From CADEED01 sp043747835 (GTDB lineage: Bacteria; Pseudomonadota; Gammaproteobacteria; Steroidobacterales; Steroidobacteraceae), in contig JAYTOK010000029.1 in assembly GCA_043747835.1 (NCBI GenBank), positions 1 through 64,000 of the forward strand: DNA of 64,000 nucleotides, written 5' to 3'. Positions 1 through 8,493 of the stretch are shown here, one piece after another (position 1 is the first letter of the stretch; every line of letters starts with the position of its first letter). The position numbers and the translations under genes are program-made. The notes beneath the pieces were generated by a model that was given only the letters and a program-made list of their open reading frames with translations, did no database searches and had not been told where the DNA came from.

Positions 1-1
1 G

Positions 2-79
2 GCGATCAATGTGCTGGCGGATGCCGCGTGCACGGTGATCGTCGCGAAGCTCGAGGGTGAGAAGGACGTTCTCACGTAG
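2..79 (+). CDS. C-terminal end of a DAACS-type dicarboxylate/amino acid:cation symporter (partial)
   Basis: The reading frame enters from the left edge and stops at TAG 77-79, leaving 25 residues. The tail reads AINVLADAACTVIVAKLEGE and resembles the last helix and tail of DAACS symporters (GltP/DctA family), which end in an R-T-A-x-N-V-x-G-D-A-x-A-T-x-V-V-A-x-x-E-G-E-like stretch. Such proteins import glutamate, aspartate or C4-dicarboxylates with Na+ or H+. The assignment rests on a short tail only, and a related transporter family is possible. Confidence 0.5.
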   Translation, partial: AINVLADAACTVIVAKLEGEKDVLT

Positions 80-129
80 CAGGGGTCAGGCCCCATTTCC
101 TCCGCGGATGAAATGGGGCCTGACCCCTG
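80..129. repeat. 50-bp perfect intergenic palindrome (REP-like or terminator-like)
   Basis: Two perfectly complementary 20-base arms (80-99 and 110-129) flank a 10-base loop (100-109). The left arm begins CAGGGGTCAGGCCCC and ends ATTTC. It starts one base after the symporter stop codon and lies just past the 3' end of the convergent fabI gene, so it could act as a bidirectional terminator. There is no T-tract. The G-rich/C-rich arms look more like a dispersed REP-type element than a simple terminator. Confidence 0.7.
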
Positions 130-162
130 GTTCTGGACTGCATGCGCGGCTGCGCGCTCGTC

Positions 163-960
163 TTACTCGCCGGCTTCCTGCGGGAAGCTCATGCCGACGG
201 TCGAGAATCCGGCGTCGACATACGTGATCTCGCCGGTGATCCCATTCGCCAGATCCGAGCACAGGAACGCGGCGGTATTGCCCACATCTTCGAGCGTCAC
301 GTTGCGGCGCAATGGCGCGACGTCCGCGACGCGGCTCAGCATCTTGCGGAAGCCCGCGATGCCGGCGGCGGCGAGCGTCTTGATCGGGCCGGCGGAGATG
401 CCGTTCACGCGGATGTTGTGCGGCCCCAGGTCGGCCGCGAGAAATCGCACGTTCGCTTCGAGGCTGGCTTTCGCGAGGCCCATCACGTTGTAGCTCGGGA
501 TCGACTTCACGGCGCCGAGGTAAGACAGCGTGAGGATCGCGCCAGCGCGGCCCGCCATCAGCGGCTGTGCCGCTTTCGCGAGCGCGGTGAGGCTGTAGCT
601 CGAGACGTCGTGCGCGACCCTGAACGCTTCGCGCGACGTGCTCTCCACGAACCCGCCCGCGAGCGCTTCGCGCGGCGCATATGCGACGGCGTGAACGACG
701 ATGTCGAGGTGACCCCAGGCCTGCTTGAGGGAGGCGAACGCGGCCTCGATCTCGGCATCGTTGGTGACGTCCATCGGGATCACGAGTTTCGAGCCCAGCG
801 ATTCCGCGAGCGGCGCAACGCGATCCTTGAACTTGTCGTTCACGTAGGTGAACGCGAGCTCGGCGCCTTGTGCGTGCATCGCCTTCGCGATACCCCAGGC
901 GATGGAACGTTCCGACGCTACGCCGACGATGAGCGCGCGCTTGCCGTTCATGAAACCCAT
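163..960 (-). CDS. fabI: Enoyl-[acyl-carrier-protein] reductase (NADH), FabI
   Basis: A 265-residue protein of the usual FabI length. It catalyses the last reduction of each round of type II fatty acid elongation in the cytosol. It starts MGFMNGKRALIVGVAS, the FabI N-terminus with its Rossmann loop, followed by the family's S-I-A-W-G-I-A. Catalytic Tyr157 and Lys164 sit in S-Y-N-V-M-G-L-A-K, with the upstream Tyr147 also present. The ATG at 960 aligns with family starts and has a purine-rich stretch upstream; a longer frame upstream is antisense to mltD and is not used. No other fatty acid gene is adjacent. Confidence 0.96.
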   Translation of the reverse strand: MGFMNGKRALIVGVASERSIAWGIAKAMHAQGAELAFTYVNDKFKDRVAPLAESLGSKLVIPMDVTNDAEIEAAFASLKQAWGHLDIVVHAVAYAPREALAGGFVESTSREAFRVAHDVSSYSLTALAKAAQPLMAGRAGAILTLSYLGAVKSIPSYNVMGLAKASLEANVRFLAADLGPHNIRVNGISAGPIKTLAAAGIAGFRKMLSRVADVAPLRRNVTLEDVGNTAAFLCSDLANGITGEITYVDAGFSTVGMSFPQEAGE

Positions 961-1040
961 GGCAAAACCCCTTGGAGGTGAATCAGGGGCGCAATTCTGC
1001 CAGCCCGCGAGGCTCGCGGGTTGGCGGCAAGGGATCGGGA

Positions 1041-2792
1041 TCAGCGGCGGCGGATGTTGACGGTGAGCTTCTGGCCCGGGCGCAGCGTCGATTGCTTGCT
1101 GATCCCATTCCAGTTCACGAGGTCCGATACCGATACGCCAAAGACCTGGGCGATTCGCGAGAGCGTGTCGCCGCGGCGCACCTTGTAGCTGACCTGGCGC
1201 GAGTTGCCCGACGCCACCGACTTCGATGTCGACGAAGATGAGCGCGGATTCAGCACCAGCTTCTGGCCGGCACGCAGCGTGTCGCCGGTGCCCATGCCGT
1301 TCATGCGCGCGAGCGTGTTCACGTTCATGCGGTGCCGCTTGGCGATGCGCCACAGCGAATCGCCGCTGCGCACGACGTGCACGGCCGGGCGACGACCCGT
1401 GCGGTCATTGCGTCCGTCGACGCGGGCCGCGGCGAGCATCACCTTCGAGGGAAGGTTGGTCACGGCCGTCGGGACGCGGATTTCCTGGCCGATGACGAGA
1501 GGCGCGCTGCCGATGGAATTCATGTCGCGCACGACGATCGGGTGCGTCTTGTACTTCTTGGCGATCGACGCCACGGTCTCGCCACTCTTCACCTTGTGCG
1601 ACGAGACGCGCACGCGCTCGTCGAGGCTCAGCAGCTCGAGGTTGCGCTTGAACGCGTCGGCGGTATCGCGCGGCAGCAGCAGCTTGTGCGGACCCGCGGG
1701 GTCCGTGGCCCAGCGATGAAAACCGGGGTTGAGTTCGTAGACTTCGTCGATCGTGATGCCGGCGAGCTCCGCCGCGAGCGTGAGGTCGAGCTGGCCGCCC
1801 GTGTCCACCTGCGCGAAGTACGGCTCATTCGGGATCGGGCTGAACGAGAGGCCGTAGTCCTCGGGGTTCGCGACGAGGCGGCGCATCGCCATGAGCTTCG
1901 GCACGTAGGCGCGAGTCTCCGGCGGCAGACGCAGGCTGAAGAAATCGACGGGCTTGCCCTGCGCGCGGTTGTTGTTCACTTCGCGCTGCACGCGGAATTC
2001 ACCGCAGTTGTACGCGGCGACGGCGAGCAACCAGTCGTTGAAGAACTCGTCGTGCATGTACTGCAGGTAGTCCATTGCGGCGCGCGTGGATTCGAGCACG
2101 TCACGGCGGCCGTCGTACCACCAGTCCTGCTTGAGTCCGAAGCGCTCGCCGGTGCCCGGCATGAACTGCCAGAGGCCGTTCGCCGTCGCCCAGGAACGCG
2201 CGTACGGTTCGAAGGCGCTTTCCACGACGGGCAGCAGCGCGAGTTCCAGCGGCATGCCGCGGCGCTCGATTTCCTGAACGATGTGGTGGAGATACAGACC
2301 GGCGCGTCCGAAGACGCGCTCGAGATATTCCGGATGGTTCGCGTACCAGGCGAGCTGCTGGTCGATCTGCGCGGAGTCGATGTCTTCGAGTTTGAAACCC
2401 GCGCGGATGCGGTCGAAAACGTCGGGATATTGTTCGGGCGTCAGGCCCGCGAGCGTGTGCGTGGTGTCCGCGGTCGCGTCGGCGGGGGAGACTTCGGTGA
2501 CGACGACATCCGTGGCCGCATTCGGCGACTGGCGACTGGAAGCGGCGAGACCTGCGGCGATCGGATTGACCGGGTTCACGGGGCCGGTCTGCGTCGCGGT
2601 CGCATCCGGCGTGGCGGGGGCCGATGTGACGGGGACCTGCACCGGTGAGGCGGGTTCTGTGATGGGCGCGGATGCGCAGCCTGCGAGGGCCGCGACAACA
2701 AGGATCAGGGGGGCAAGGGAGCCCCGGCTCGAGAATCCGACAGTCAATTCACACCCCCAACCGGGAAGATGCAGGCACCGTTCTTTGAACAT
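1041..2792 (-). CDS. mltD: Membrane-bound lytic murein transglycosylase D with three LysM domains
   Basis: A 583-residue lipoprotein that cleaves peptidoglycan to 1,6-anhydro-muropeptides in the periplasm. A signal segment ends in lipobox L-A-G-C (Cys39). An SLT domain follows with catalytic Glu191 in V-V-E-S-A-F-E-P-Y and the downstream G-L-W-Q-F-M-P. Three LysM repeats fill roughly residues 400-583, each with the G-(E/D)-(T/S)-x-x-x-I-A pattern. The ATG at 2792 gives a long n-region (38 residues before the Cys); a GTG start at Val18 would give a more compact signal peptide. It is divergent from the methyltransferase gene, with an 82-bp gap, and keeps the mltD-rnhA-dnaQ neighbourhood. Confidence 0.93.
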   Translation of the reverse strand: MFKERCLHLPGWGCELTVGFSSRGSLAPLILVVAALAGCASAPITEPASPVQVPVTSAPATPDATATQTGPVNPVNPIAAGLAASSRQSPNAATDVVVTEVSPADATADTTHTLAGLTPEQYPDVFDRIRAGFKLEDIDSAQIDQQLAWYANHPEYLERVFGRAGLYLHHIVQEIERRGMPLELALLPVVESAFEPYARSWATANGLWQFMPGTGERFGLKQDWWYDGRRDVLESTRAAMDYLQYMHDEFFNDWLLAVAAYNCGEFRVQREVNNNRAQGKPVDFFSLRLPPETRAYVPKLMAMRRLVANPEDYGLSFSPIPNEPYFAQVDTGGQLDLTLAAELAGITIDEVYELNPGFHRWATDPAGPHKLLLPRDTADAFKRNLELLSLDERVRVSSHKVKSGETVASIAKKYKTHPIVVRDMNSIGSAPLVIGQEIRVPTAVTNLPSKVMLAAARVDGRNDRTGRRPAVHVVRSGDSLWRIAKRHRMNVNTLARMNGMGTGDTLRAGQKLVLNPRSSSSTSKSVASGNSRQVSYKVRRGDTLSRIAQVFGVSVSDLVNWNGISKQSTLRPGQKLTVNIRRR

Positions 2793-2874
2793 GACGGTAC
2801 TTCTTCGAGAGACGGTATTTAAGCCGTAAGTTCACAAGATTGCTACCTTTTTTGTGATCTAATTCACGCCGTTT

Positions 2875-3636
2875 GTGACGCAACCCACCGCATCGACAAC
2901 CCTGGATTTCTGGCTCGGTTCCGCTCTCGGCCAAGCGGTGCTGCTGGCCGAATCGGAACTGATGTCCGAAGCGTTGGACGATGTTTTCGGTTGGGAGTTG
3001 CTTCAGCTCGGCCTCTGGGGTTCGCGCGATCGTCTGTTGGCCGGTTGTCGCACGCGGCGTCACGCCATCATCAGCAACGCCGGCGCGGCGCATTCCGATG
3101 GTCCAGGGCGTTTCGCCGACGCGGATGTCGTCGCGCGCCTGTCGCAACTCCCGATCGCCAATGGCGCGGTGGATGCGGTCGTTCTCCCGCACACGCTTGA
3201 ATTCGAAACGGACCCGTACGCCGTGGTGCGTGAAGCGGATCGCGTGCTCGCCGGTGAAGGGCAATTCATCGCGCTCGGGTTTCGTCCCTTCAGTCTCTGG
3301 GGTTTCCGCAGCCGCACGATCAGTCGCGGCTATCCACCGGGCCTGCGTCGCATGCTCGGTGCCGGCCGCGTGAAGGATTGGCTCGAACTGCTGGGCTACG
3401 ACGTCACGCTCACGCGCAACTATCTATTCACTCCGCCCTGGGGTGGCACCGCGCCGCGGCCCGGCGAGCGTTCCTCACTACTGCGCCGGGGCTGGCTCAA
3501 GCCGTGGCCCGCGGGCGCGTACCTCATCAAGGCGCGCAAGCGTCTTTACACGATGACGCCCATCCGGCCGAAACTGCGAGATCGCTCGCAGCCGATCGGC
3601 GCGCTCGTCAAACCGACGACGAGACAAAGCCACTAG
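2875..3636 (+). CDS. SAM-dependent methyltransferase-like protein (YafS family)
   Basis: A 253-residue class I methyltransferase-fold protein. Its place beside rnhA and dnaQ matches yafS of Escherichia coli. The motif I region is degenerate and no clear G-x-G-x-G is visible. The post-I region P-I-A-N-G-A-V-D-A-V-V-L-P-H-T-L-E-F and the following R-E-A-D-R-V-L-A-G-E-G resemble Methyltransf_11 proteins. Substrate unknown. The GTG at 2875 is the start; the stop TAG overlaps the GTG of rnhA by one base (TAGTG), so translation is probably coupled. Confidence 0.8.
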   Translation: MTQPTASTTLDFWLGSALGQAVLLAESELMSEALDDVFGWELLQLGLWGSRDRLLAGCRTRRHAIISNAGAAHSDGPGRFADADVVARLSQLPIANGAVDAVVLPHTLEFETDPYAVVREADRVLAGEGQFIALGFRPFSLWGFRSRTISRGYPPGLRRMLGAGRVKDWLELLGYDVTLTRNYLFTPPWGGTAPRPGERSSLLRRGWLKPWPAGAYLIKARKRLYTMTPIRPKLRDRSQPIGALVKPTTRQSH

Positions 3637-4079
3637 TGGCGGACATCGTCGAGATATACGCGGATGGCGCCTGTCGCGGCAATCCGGGACCCGGAGGCTG
3701 GGGCGCGCTGCTCATGACGGGCGGGCGCGAGCGCGAGCTCTGGGGCGGCGAGCCGCAGACGACTAACAACCGCATGGAACTCACGGCGGTGATCCGCGCG
3801 CTGGAAGCGCTCAAGCGTCCAGTACAGGGCCGCATCTACACGGATTCGCAGTACGTCCGGCAGGGCATCCTCGAATGGATGCCGAACTGGAAAGCGCGCG
3901 GCTGGAAAACCGCGGACCGCAAGCCGGTGAAGAACCAGGATCTGTGGCAGACGCTCGACGTACTGGCGAACGGCCACGACCTCGAATGGCTCTGGGTGAA
4001 GGGACATTCCGGCAACCCCGGCAACGAGCGCGTCGATGCTCTCGCGAACCGCGGCATCGACGAGCTCGCCGCACGCTAG
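3636..4079 (+). CDS. rnhA: Ribonuclease HI
   Basis: A 147-residue enzyme that degrades RNA in RNA:DNA hybrids during replication and repair. The full catalytic set is visible: Asp10 (Y-A-D-G-A-C-R-G-N-P-G), Glu48 (N-R-M-E-L), Asp70 (Y-T-D-S-Q-Y-V) and Asp134 (N-E-R-V-D-A-L-A), with the loop His124 in K-G-H-S-G. The GTG start at 3636 overlaps the preceding stop codon and gives the normal N-terminus. The dnaQ gene follows after ten bases. Confidence 0.97.
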   Translation: MADIVEIYADGACRGNPGPGGWGALLMTGGRERELWGGEPQTTNNRMELTAVIRALEALKRPVQGRIYTDSQYVRQGILEWMPNWKARGWKTADRKPVKNQDLWQTLDVLANGHDLEWLWVKGHSGNPGNERVDALANRGIDELAAR

Positions 4080-4089
4080 AATCAGACGC

Positions 4090-4836
4090 ATGCGCCAAGT
4101 CGTCCTGGACACCGAAACCACCGGCCTCGAAGCTGCCGCCGGCCACCGCATCATCGAGATCGGTTGCATCGAGCTCGTCAATCGACGTCCGACGGGACAG
4201 AAGTTTCACCGCTACCTGAATCCGGAACGCGAGATCGACGCGGGCGCGATCGCCGTGCACGGCCTCGACAACGCGAAGCTCGCGACGGCGCCGAAGTTCG
4301 CCCAGATCGTCGACGAGCTTCTCGCGTTCATCGGCGGCGCGGAGCTCGTGATCCACAACGCGCCGTTCGACGTCGCCTTCCTCGACGCGGAGTTCGCGCG
4401 CCTCCCGGGCGACGCGCGCTGCGTCGCGGGCCTGTGCAAGGTGCTCGACACACTCGCGCTCGCGCGCAAGCTGCATCCGGGGCAGCGCAACGGACTCGAT
4501 GCGCTGTGCAAGCGCTACAGCGTCGACAACTCGAAGCGTGAGCTGCACGGCGCGCTGCTCGACGCCGGCATCCTCGTCGACGTGTATCTGGCGATGACGG
4601 GCGGGCAGAGCGCGCTCGCCCTGGATGTCTCCTCCGGGCGCCGCGATTCGACCGGCAGTGCGTCGGCGGGCAGCCTGCGTGTGCCCGGCGTGGTGCTGGC
4701 GGTGCCTTTGGCCTCCGAGGAGGAGCTGCTCCGTCATGAGGCGATGCTCGATCTGCTGCACAAGTCGAGTGGCGGAAAGACCCTGTGGCGCCAGACGGGT
4801 GCGCCAGATGGGGACGGAACGCACAAAAATCACTGA
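4090..4836 (+). CDS. dnaQ: DNA polymerase III epsilon subunit (3'-5' proofreading exonuclease)
   Basis: A 248-residue protein close to the E. coli length. The DEDDh exonuclease signature is present: Asp7-Thr8-Glu9 in L-D-T-E-T-T-G-L, then N-A-P-F-D-V-A-F-L-D, and H-G-A-L-L-D-A near the C-terminal side of the domain. The last ~70 residues form the alpha-binding tail, including R-H-E-A-M-L-D-L-L. The start is ATG 4090; the TAGAAT at 4077-4082, partly within the rnhA stop, could act as a -10 element, but no good -35 is visible. Confidence 0.96.
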   Translation: MRQVVLDTETTGLEAAAGHRIIEIGCIELVNRRPTGQKFHRYLNPEREIDAGAIAVHGLDNAKLATAPKFAQIVDELLAFIGGAELVIHNAPFDVAFLDAEFARLPGDARCVAGLCKVLDTLALARKLHPGQRNGLDALCKRYSVDNSKRELHGALLDAGILVDVYLAMTGGQSALALDVSSGRRDSTGSASAGSLRVPGVVLAVPLASEEELLRHEAMLDLLHKSSGGKTLWRQTGAPDGDGTHKNH

Positions 4837-4930
4837 AGTTCGCGGTCCGGGCCTCGCCTAGCCGCTCCCGGAACGGCAAGATCGCGGGCCTCAAACCCGG
4901 GCCTAACGCCCTCAACGAGAACGGAAAATC

Positions 4931-6211
4931 ATGGAATTGAGCATGCGCGGTTGCCGCATCGGCGTCGTCGGTCTGGGTTACGTGGGACTGCCGTTGGCGG
5001 TCGAGTTCGGCAAGTTGTACGAAACCACCGGTTTCGACATCAAGGCGGACCGCATCGCGGAACTCAAGAAGGGCCGCGACAGCACGCTCGAATGTTCCAC
5101 CGAAGAGCTGCGTAGTGCGCGCAAGCTCAAGTACTCGACGGACATCAAGGATCTGCGCAAGTGCGGCGTGTTCATCATCACGGTGCCGACGCCGATCGAC
5201 CGCTACAACCGGCCCGATCTGACGCCGCTCGAGAAATCGAGCGAGACGGTCGGCAAGGCGCTCAAGAAGGGCGATGTCGTCGTGTACGAATCGACGGTGT
5301 ATCCGGGTTGCACGGAAGAAATCTGTATCCCGATTCTCGAGCGCGTGTCCGGCCTCAAGTTCAACAAGGACTTCTTCGCCGGCTACAGCCCCGAGCGCAT
5401 CAACCCGGGTGACAAGGAGCATCGCCTGCCGTCGATCAAGAAGGTGACCTCGGGTTCGACGCCCGAAGTGGCCGACTTCGTCGACAAGCTCTACTCCTCG
5501 ATCGTGCGCGCCGGCACTCACAAAGCGTCGAGCATCCGCGTCGCCGAAGCCGCGAAGGTCATCGAGAACACGCAGCGCGACGTGAACATCGCACTCATCA
5601 ACGAGCTGGCGCTCATCTTCAACCGCCTGGGGATCGACACCGAGGAAGTGCTGTTGGCCGCCGGCAGCAAATGGAACTTCCTGCCGTTCCGCCCCGGTCT
5701 CGTCGGCGGACACTGCATCGGCGTGGATCCTTACTATCTGACGCACAAGGCGCAGGAGATCGGCTTCCATCCGGAGATGATCCTCGCGGGCCGCCGTCTC
5801 AACGACAGCATGTCCAACTACGTCGCCGGCCAGGTGACGAAGCTCATGTCGAGCCGCAAGATCCTCGTGAAGGGCTCGCGCATCCTCGTGCTGGGACTCA
5901 CGTTCAAGGAAAACTGCCCCGACCTGCGCAACTCCAAGGTCGCGGATGTGGTGCGTGAGCTCAAGCAGTACGGCGCGAAAGTCGACGTGTACGACCCCTG
6001 GATCGACCGCGAAGAGGCCGAACACGAATACGGCATTCGCCCGATCGCGCGCGTGCGCGATGGCGTTTACGATGCGGTCGTGGTTGCGGTCGGCCACAAG
6101 GAGTTCCGCGAGAAGGGAATCGGCGCGGTGCGCAAGGCCTGCAAGAAGAACCACATCGTCTATGACATCAAGTACGTTTTCAGCGCAGCCGATACCGATG
6201 GACGGCTGTAA
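4931..6211 (+). CDS. UDP-N-acetylhexosamine 6-dehydrogenase (TviB/WbpA/WbpO-type)
   Basis: A 426-residue UDP-glucose/GDP-mannose dehydrogenase-family enzyme that oxidises C6 of a UDP-HexNAc to the uronic acid in two NAD steps. The Rossmann motif G-V-V-G-L-G-Y-V-G-L-P is at the N-terminus, the catalytic Cys262 lies in V-G-G-H-C-I-G-V-D-P-Y-Y-L, and the C-terminal domain has L-G-L-T-F-K-E-N-C-P-D-L-R-N-S-K. The H-C-I-G-V-D-P-Y-Y-L form is typical of the UDP-HexNAc (TviB, WbpO, WbpA) branch rather than of UDP-glucose dehydrogenase. It opens the polysaccharide cluster. With the downstream WbpB/D/E-like enzymes the best guess is UDP-GlcNAc 6-dehydrogenase (WbpA role). Confidence 0.88.
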   Translation: MELSMRGCRIGVVGLGYVGLPLAVEFGKLYETTGFDIKADRIAELKKGRDSTLECSTEELRSARKLKYSTDIKDLRKCGVFIITVPTPIDRYNRPDLTPLEKSSETVGKALKKGDVVVYESTVYPGCTEEICIPILERVSGLKFNKDFFAGYSPERINPGDKEHRLPSIKKVTSGSTPEVADFVDKLYSSIVRAGTHKASSIRVAEAAKVIENTQRDVNIALINELALIFNRLGIDTEEVLLAAGSKWNFLPFRPGLVGGHCIGVDPYYLTHKAQEIGFHPEMILAGRRLNDSMSNYVAGQVTKLMSSRKILVKGSRILVLGLTFKENCPDLRNSKVADVVRELKQYGAKVDVYDPWIDREEAEHEYGIRPIARVRDGVYDAVVVAVGHKEFREKGIGAVRKACKKNHIVYDIKYVFSAADTDGRL

Positions 6212-6223
6212 GGCGAGGTTTCC

Positions 6224-7267
6224 GTGAAGGTCCTTCTCACCGGCGCCGCCGGATTCATCGGGTTTCACACCGCGAAGAAACTGTTGGCGCGCGGCGATGA
6301 GGTCGTGGGCCTCGACAACCTCAACGACTATTACGATCCAAACCTCAAGCGCGCGCGCCTCTCCATTCTCGAGCGCGAACCGAAGTTCCGCTTCGTCAAG
6401 ATGGATCTCGCCGACAAGGGCGGGATGAAGTCGTTGTTCGCGCGCGAGAAATTCCCGCGAGTCATCCATCTCGCCGCGCAGGCGGGAGTTCGCTACTCGC
6501 TCGAGAACCCGCAGGCGTATATCGACAGCAACGTCACCGGCACTTTAAACGTCCTAGAGGGGTGTCGGTACAACAACGCCGAGCACCTCGTGTTCGCGTC
6601 GACGAGTTCGGTCTACGGTCTCAACACCAACATGCCATTCACGCCGCACCGTGGCGTGGACCATCCGCTCTCTCTGTACGCGACGACAAAGCGCGCGAAC
6701 GAGCTCATGGCGCACAACTACGCCGCGCTGTTCAAACTACCCGTGACGGGTCTGCGCTTCTTCACCGTGTACGGTCCGTGGGGCCGACCCGACATGGCGC
6801 TGTTCCTGTTCACGAAGAACATCCTCGAGGGCAAGCCCATCGACGTGTTCAACAACGGCCACCACAAGCGCGACTTCACGTTCGTCGAGGACATCGCGGA
6901 GGGCGTGGTGCGCGCCTGCGATCGAGTCGCGACGCCGAACGCCGACTGGAACGGCAACGAGCCCGATCCGGCGACGAGCAGCGCGCCGTTCCGCATCTAC
7001 AACATCGGCAACAACGCGCCGGTCGATCTGAGCCACTACATCGAAGTGCTCGAGAACTGCCTCGGCAAGAAGGCCGTGAAGAACATGCTGCCGCTGCAGC
7101 CCGGCGACGTGCCGGACACGTTTGCGGACGTCGAGGACCTGGTGCGCGACGTCGGTTACAAGCCGGCGACGCCAGTGGAGACAGGCATTCGTCGGTTCGT
7201 CGACTGGTACCTCGAGTACTACAAGACGCATGCGCAGCCGCCCACCAAGGTGACCAACCTGGGCTGA
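6224..7267 (+). CDS. UDP-glucuronate 4-epimerase-like NAD-dependent epimerase (CapI family)
   Basis: A 347-residue extended short-chain dehydrogenase. It has N-terminal T-G-A-A-G-F-I-G, catalytic Tyr152 and Lys156 in Y-A-T-T-K, and S-T-S-S-V-Y-G. The L-D-N-L-N-D-Y-Y-D-P and Y-G-P-W-G-R-P-D-M-A stretches are hallmarks of CapI/GAE UDP-glucuronate 4-epimerases, which make UDP-galacturonate. Its substrate could come from the ugd product at 42699-44036. The GTG start at 6224 follows the dehydrogenase by 12 bases. A UDP-HexNAcA 4-epimerase role cannot be excluded. Confidence 0.85.
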   Translation: MKVLLTGAAGFIGFHTAKKLLARGDEVVGLDNLNDYYDPNLKRARLSILEREPKFRFVKMDLADKGGMKSLFAREKFPRVIHLAAQAGVRYSLENPQAYIDSNVTGTLNVLEGCRYNNAEHLVFASTSSVYGLNTNMPFTPHRGVDHPLSLYATTKRANELMAHNYAALFKLPVTGLRFFTVYGPWGRPDMALFLFTKNILEGKPIDVFNNGHHKRDFTFVEDIAEGVVRACDRVATPNADWNGNEPDPATSSAPFRIYNIGNNAPVDLSHYIEVLENCLGKKAVKNMLPLQPGDVPDTFADVEDLVRDVGYKPATPVETGIRRFVDWYLEYYKTHAQPPTKVTNLG

Positions 7268-7310
7268 GCGGTGGCGGTACAGGTCGCTGCACGGTAGGCT
7301 GCGCGACCTT

Positions 7311-8480
7311 ATGAAAGTACCTCTGCTCGATCTCAAACCGCAGTATCAGGCGCTCAAGTCCGGGCTCGACGCTGCGCTGCTGCGCGTCGCCGAGTCCCAG
7401 CACTTCATCCTCGGACCCGAGGTGAAGGCGCTCGAATCGGCGGTCGCCGCCTATAGCGGCTGTAAATTCGGCATCGGCATCTCCTCCGGCACCGACGCAT
7501 TGCTGATCGCGCTCATGGCGCTCGACATCGGCGCCGGAGACGAGGTCATCACCTCGCCGTACACCTTCTTCGCGACGGGCGGCACGATCGCGCGTGTGGG
7601 CGCGCGTCCGGCGTTCGTCGACATCGATCCCGAAACCTTCAACATCTCTCCCGCTGCGATTGACAAATTTCTCGCGACCCGCTGCGAGGTGCGTGACGGG
7701 AAGCTCGTCAACTGCGCCACGGGCGGTCGCATTCGCGCCTTGATGCCCGTTCATCTGTACGGGCAGGTCGCCGACATGACGCGCATCCTCGAGATCGCGC
7801 GCAACCACGATCTGCGGGTTATCGAAGACGCCGCGCAGTCCATCGGCTCCGCTGACGTGCTGGGCCGGCGCGCCTGCTCGACCGGCGACATCGGTTGTCT
7901 GTCGTTCTTCCCGACCAAGAACCTGGGGGCGTTCGGCGACGCGGGCATGTGCGTCACGAATGACGCGGCGCTTGCGGCGCGCCTGGAAATCCTGCGCGTT
8001 CACGGTGGCAAGCCGAAGTACTACCACAAGGTCATCGGCGGCAATTTCCGGCTCGACGAGATTCAGGCGGCGGTGCTCAACGTCAAGCTGCCGCACCTCG
8101 ATTCGTGGAGCGCCGCGCGTCAGCGCAATGCCGCCTTCTATGACGCCGCGTTCGAGCGCCCCGCGCTCAGTGGCCACGTCGTGACTCCGCCGCGCGCGGC
8201 GGGCAGTGCCCGGCACATCTACAACCAGTACTGCGTCCGCACGGAGCGCCGCGACGAGTTGCGCGCGTGGCTGGGCGAGAAGGGTATCGGCACCGAAATC
8301 TATTACCCGCTCTCCCTGCACATGCAGGAATGCTTCGCGTATCTCGGCCACAAGCCGGAAGATTTTCCGGAATCGGCGCGTGCCTCGCGCGAAACGTTGG
8401 CGCTCCCGATCTACCCCGAGCTGACGGAGCCGCAACTGCAGTACGTTGTCGACACCATCGCGGGCCTGTTTCGCCAATGA
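7311..8480 (+). CDS. DegT/DnrJ/EryC1/StrS sugar aminotransferase (WbpE-like, copy 1)
   Basis: A 389-residue PLP-dependent sugar transaminase that converts a keto-UDP-sugar to the amino sugar, usually with glutamate. The PLP lysine is Lys203 in F-F-P-T-K-N-L-G-A-F-G-D-A-G, preceded by E-D-A-A-Q-S, and substrate-site features N-F-R-L-D-E-I-Q-A-A are present. An extra loop (about residues 125-143, around C-E-V-R-D-G-K-L-V-N-C) separates it from the second copy at 26599. In the WbpA/B/D/E scheme it would place an amino group at C3; the family alone does not fix the position. Confidence 0.85.
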   Translation: MKVPLLDLKPQYQALKSGLDAALLRVAESQHFILGPEVKALESAVAAYSGCKFGIGISSGTDALLIALMALDIGAGDEVITSPYTFFATGGTIARVGARPAFVDIDPETFNISPAAIDKFLATRCEVRDGKLVNCATGGRIRALMPVHLYGQVADMTRILEIARNHDLRVIEDAAQSIGSADVLGRRACSTGDIGCLSFFPTKNLGAFGDAGMCVTNDAALAARLEILRVHGGKPKYYHKVIGGNFRLDEIQAAVLNVKLPHLDSWSAARQRNAAFYDAAFERPALSGHVVTPPRAAGSARHIYNQYCVRTERRDELRAWLGEKGIGTEIYYPLSLHMQECFAYLGHKPEDFPESARASRETLALPIYPELTEPQLQYVVDTIAGLFRQ

Positions 8481-8493
8481 AGCGCTCGCGCCG

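Noticed and set aside
961..1353. N-terminal extension of fabI
   Set aside because: The frame is open but overlaps the end of mltD, and FabI proteins start at the MGF-type N-terminus encoded at 960.
1332..2648. Long plus-strand open frame opposite mltD
   Set aside because: Antisense to a clear lytic transglycosylase with lipobox, catalytic Glu and LysM repeats.
4328..6469. Very long open frame on the minus strand opposite dnaQ and the TviB-like gene
   Set aside because: It is antisense to two well-supported genes, has low-complexity Arg/Ala/Glu-rich translation and no family resemblance; high G+C opens such frames.
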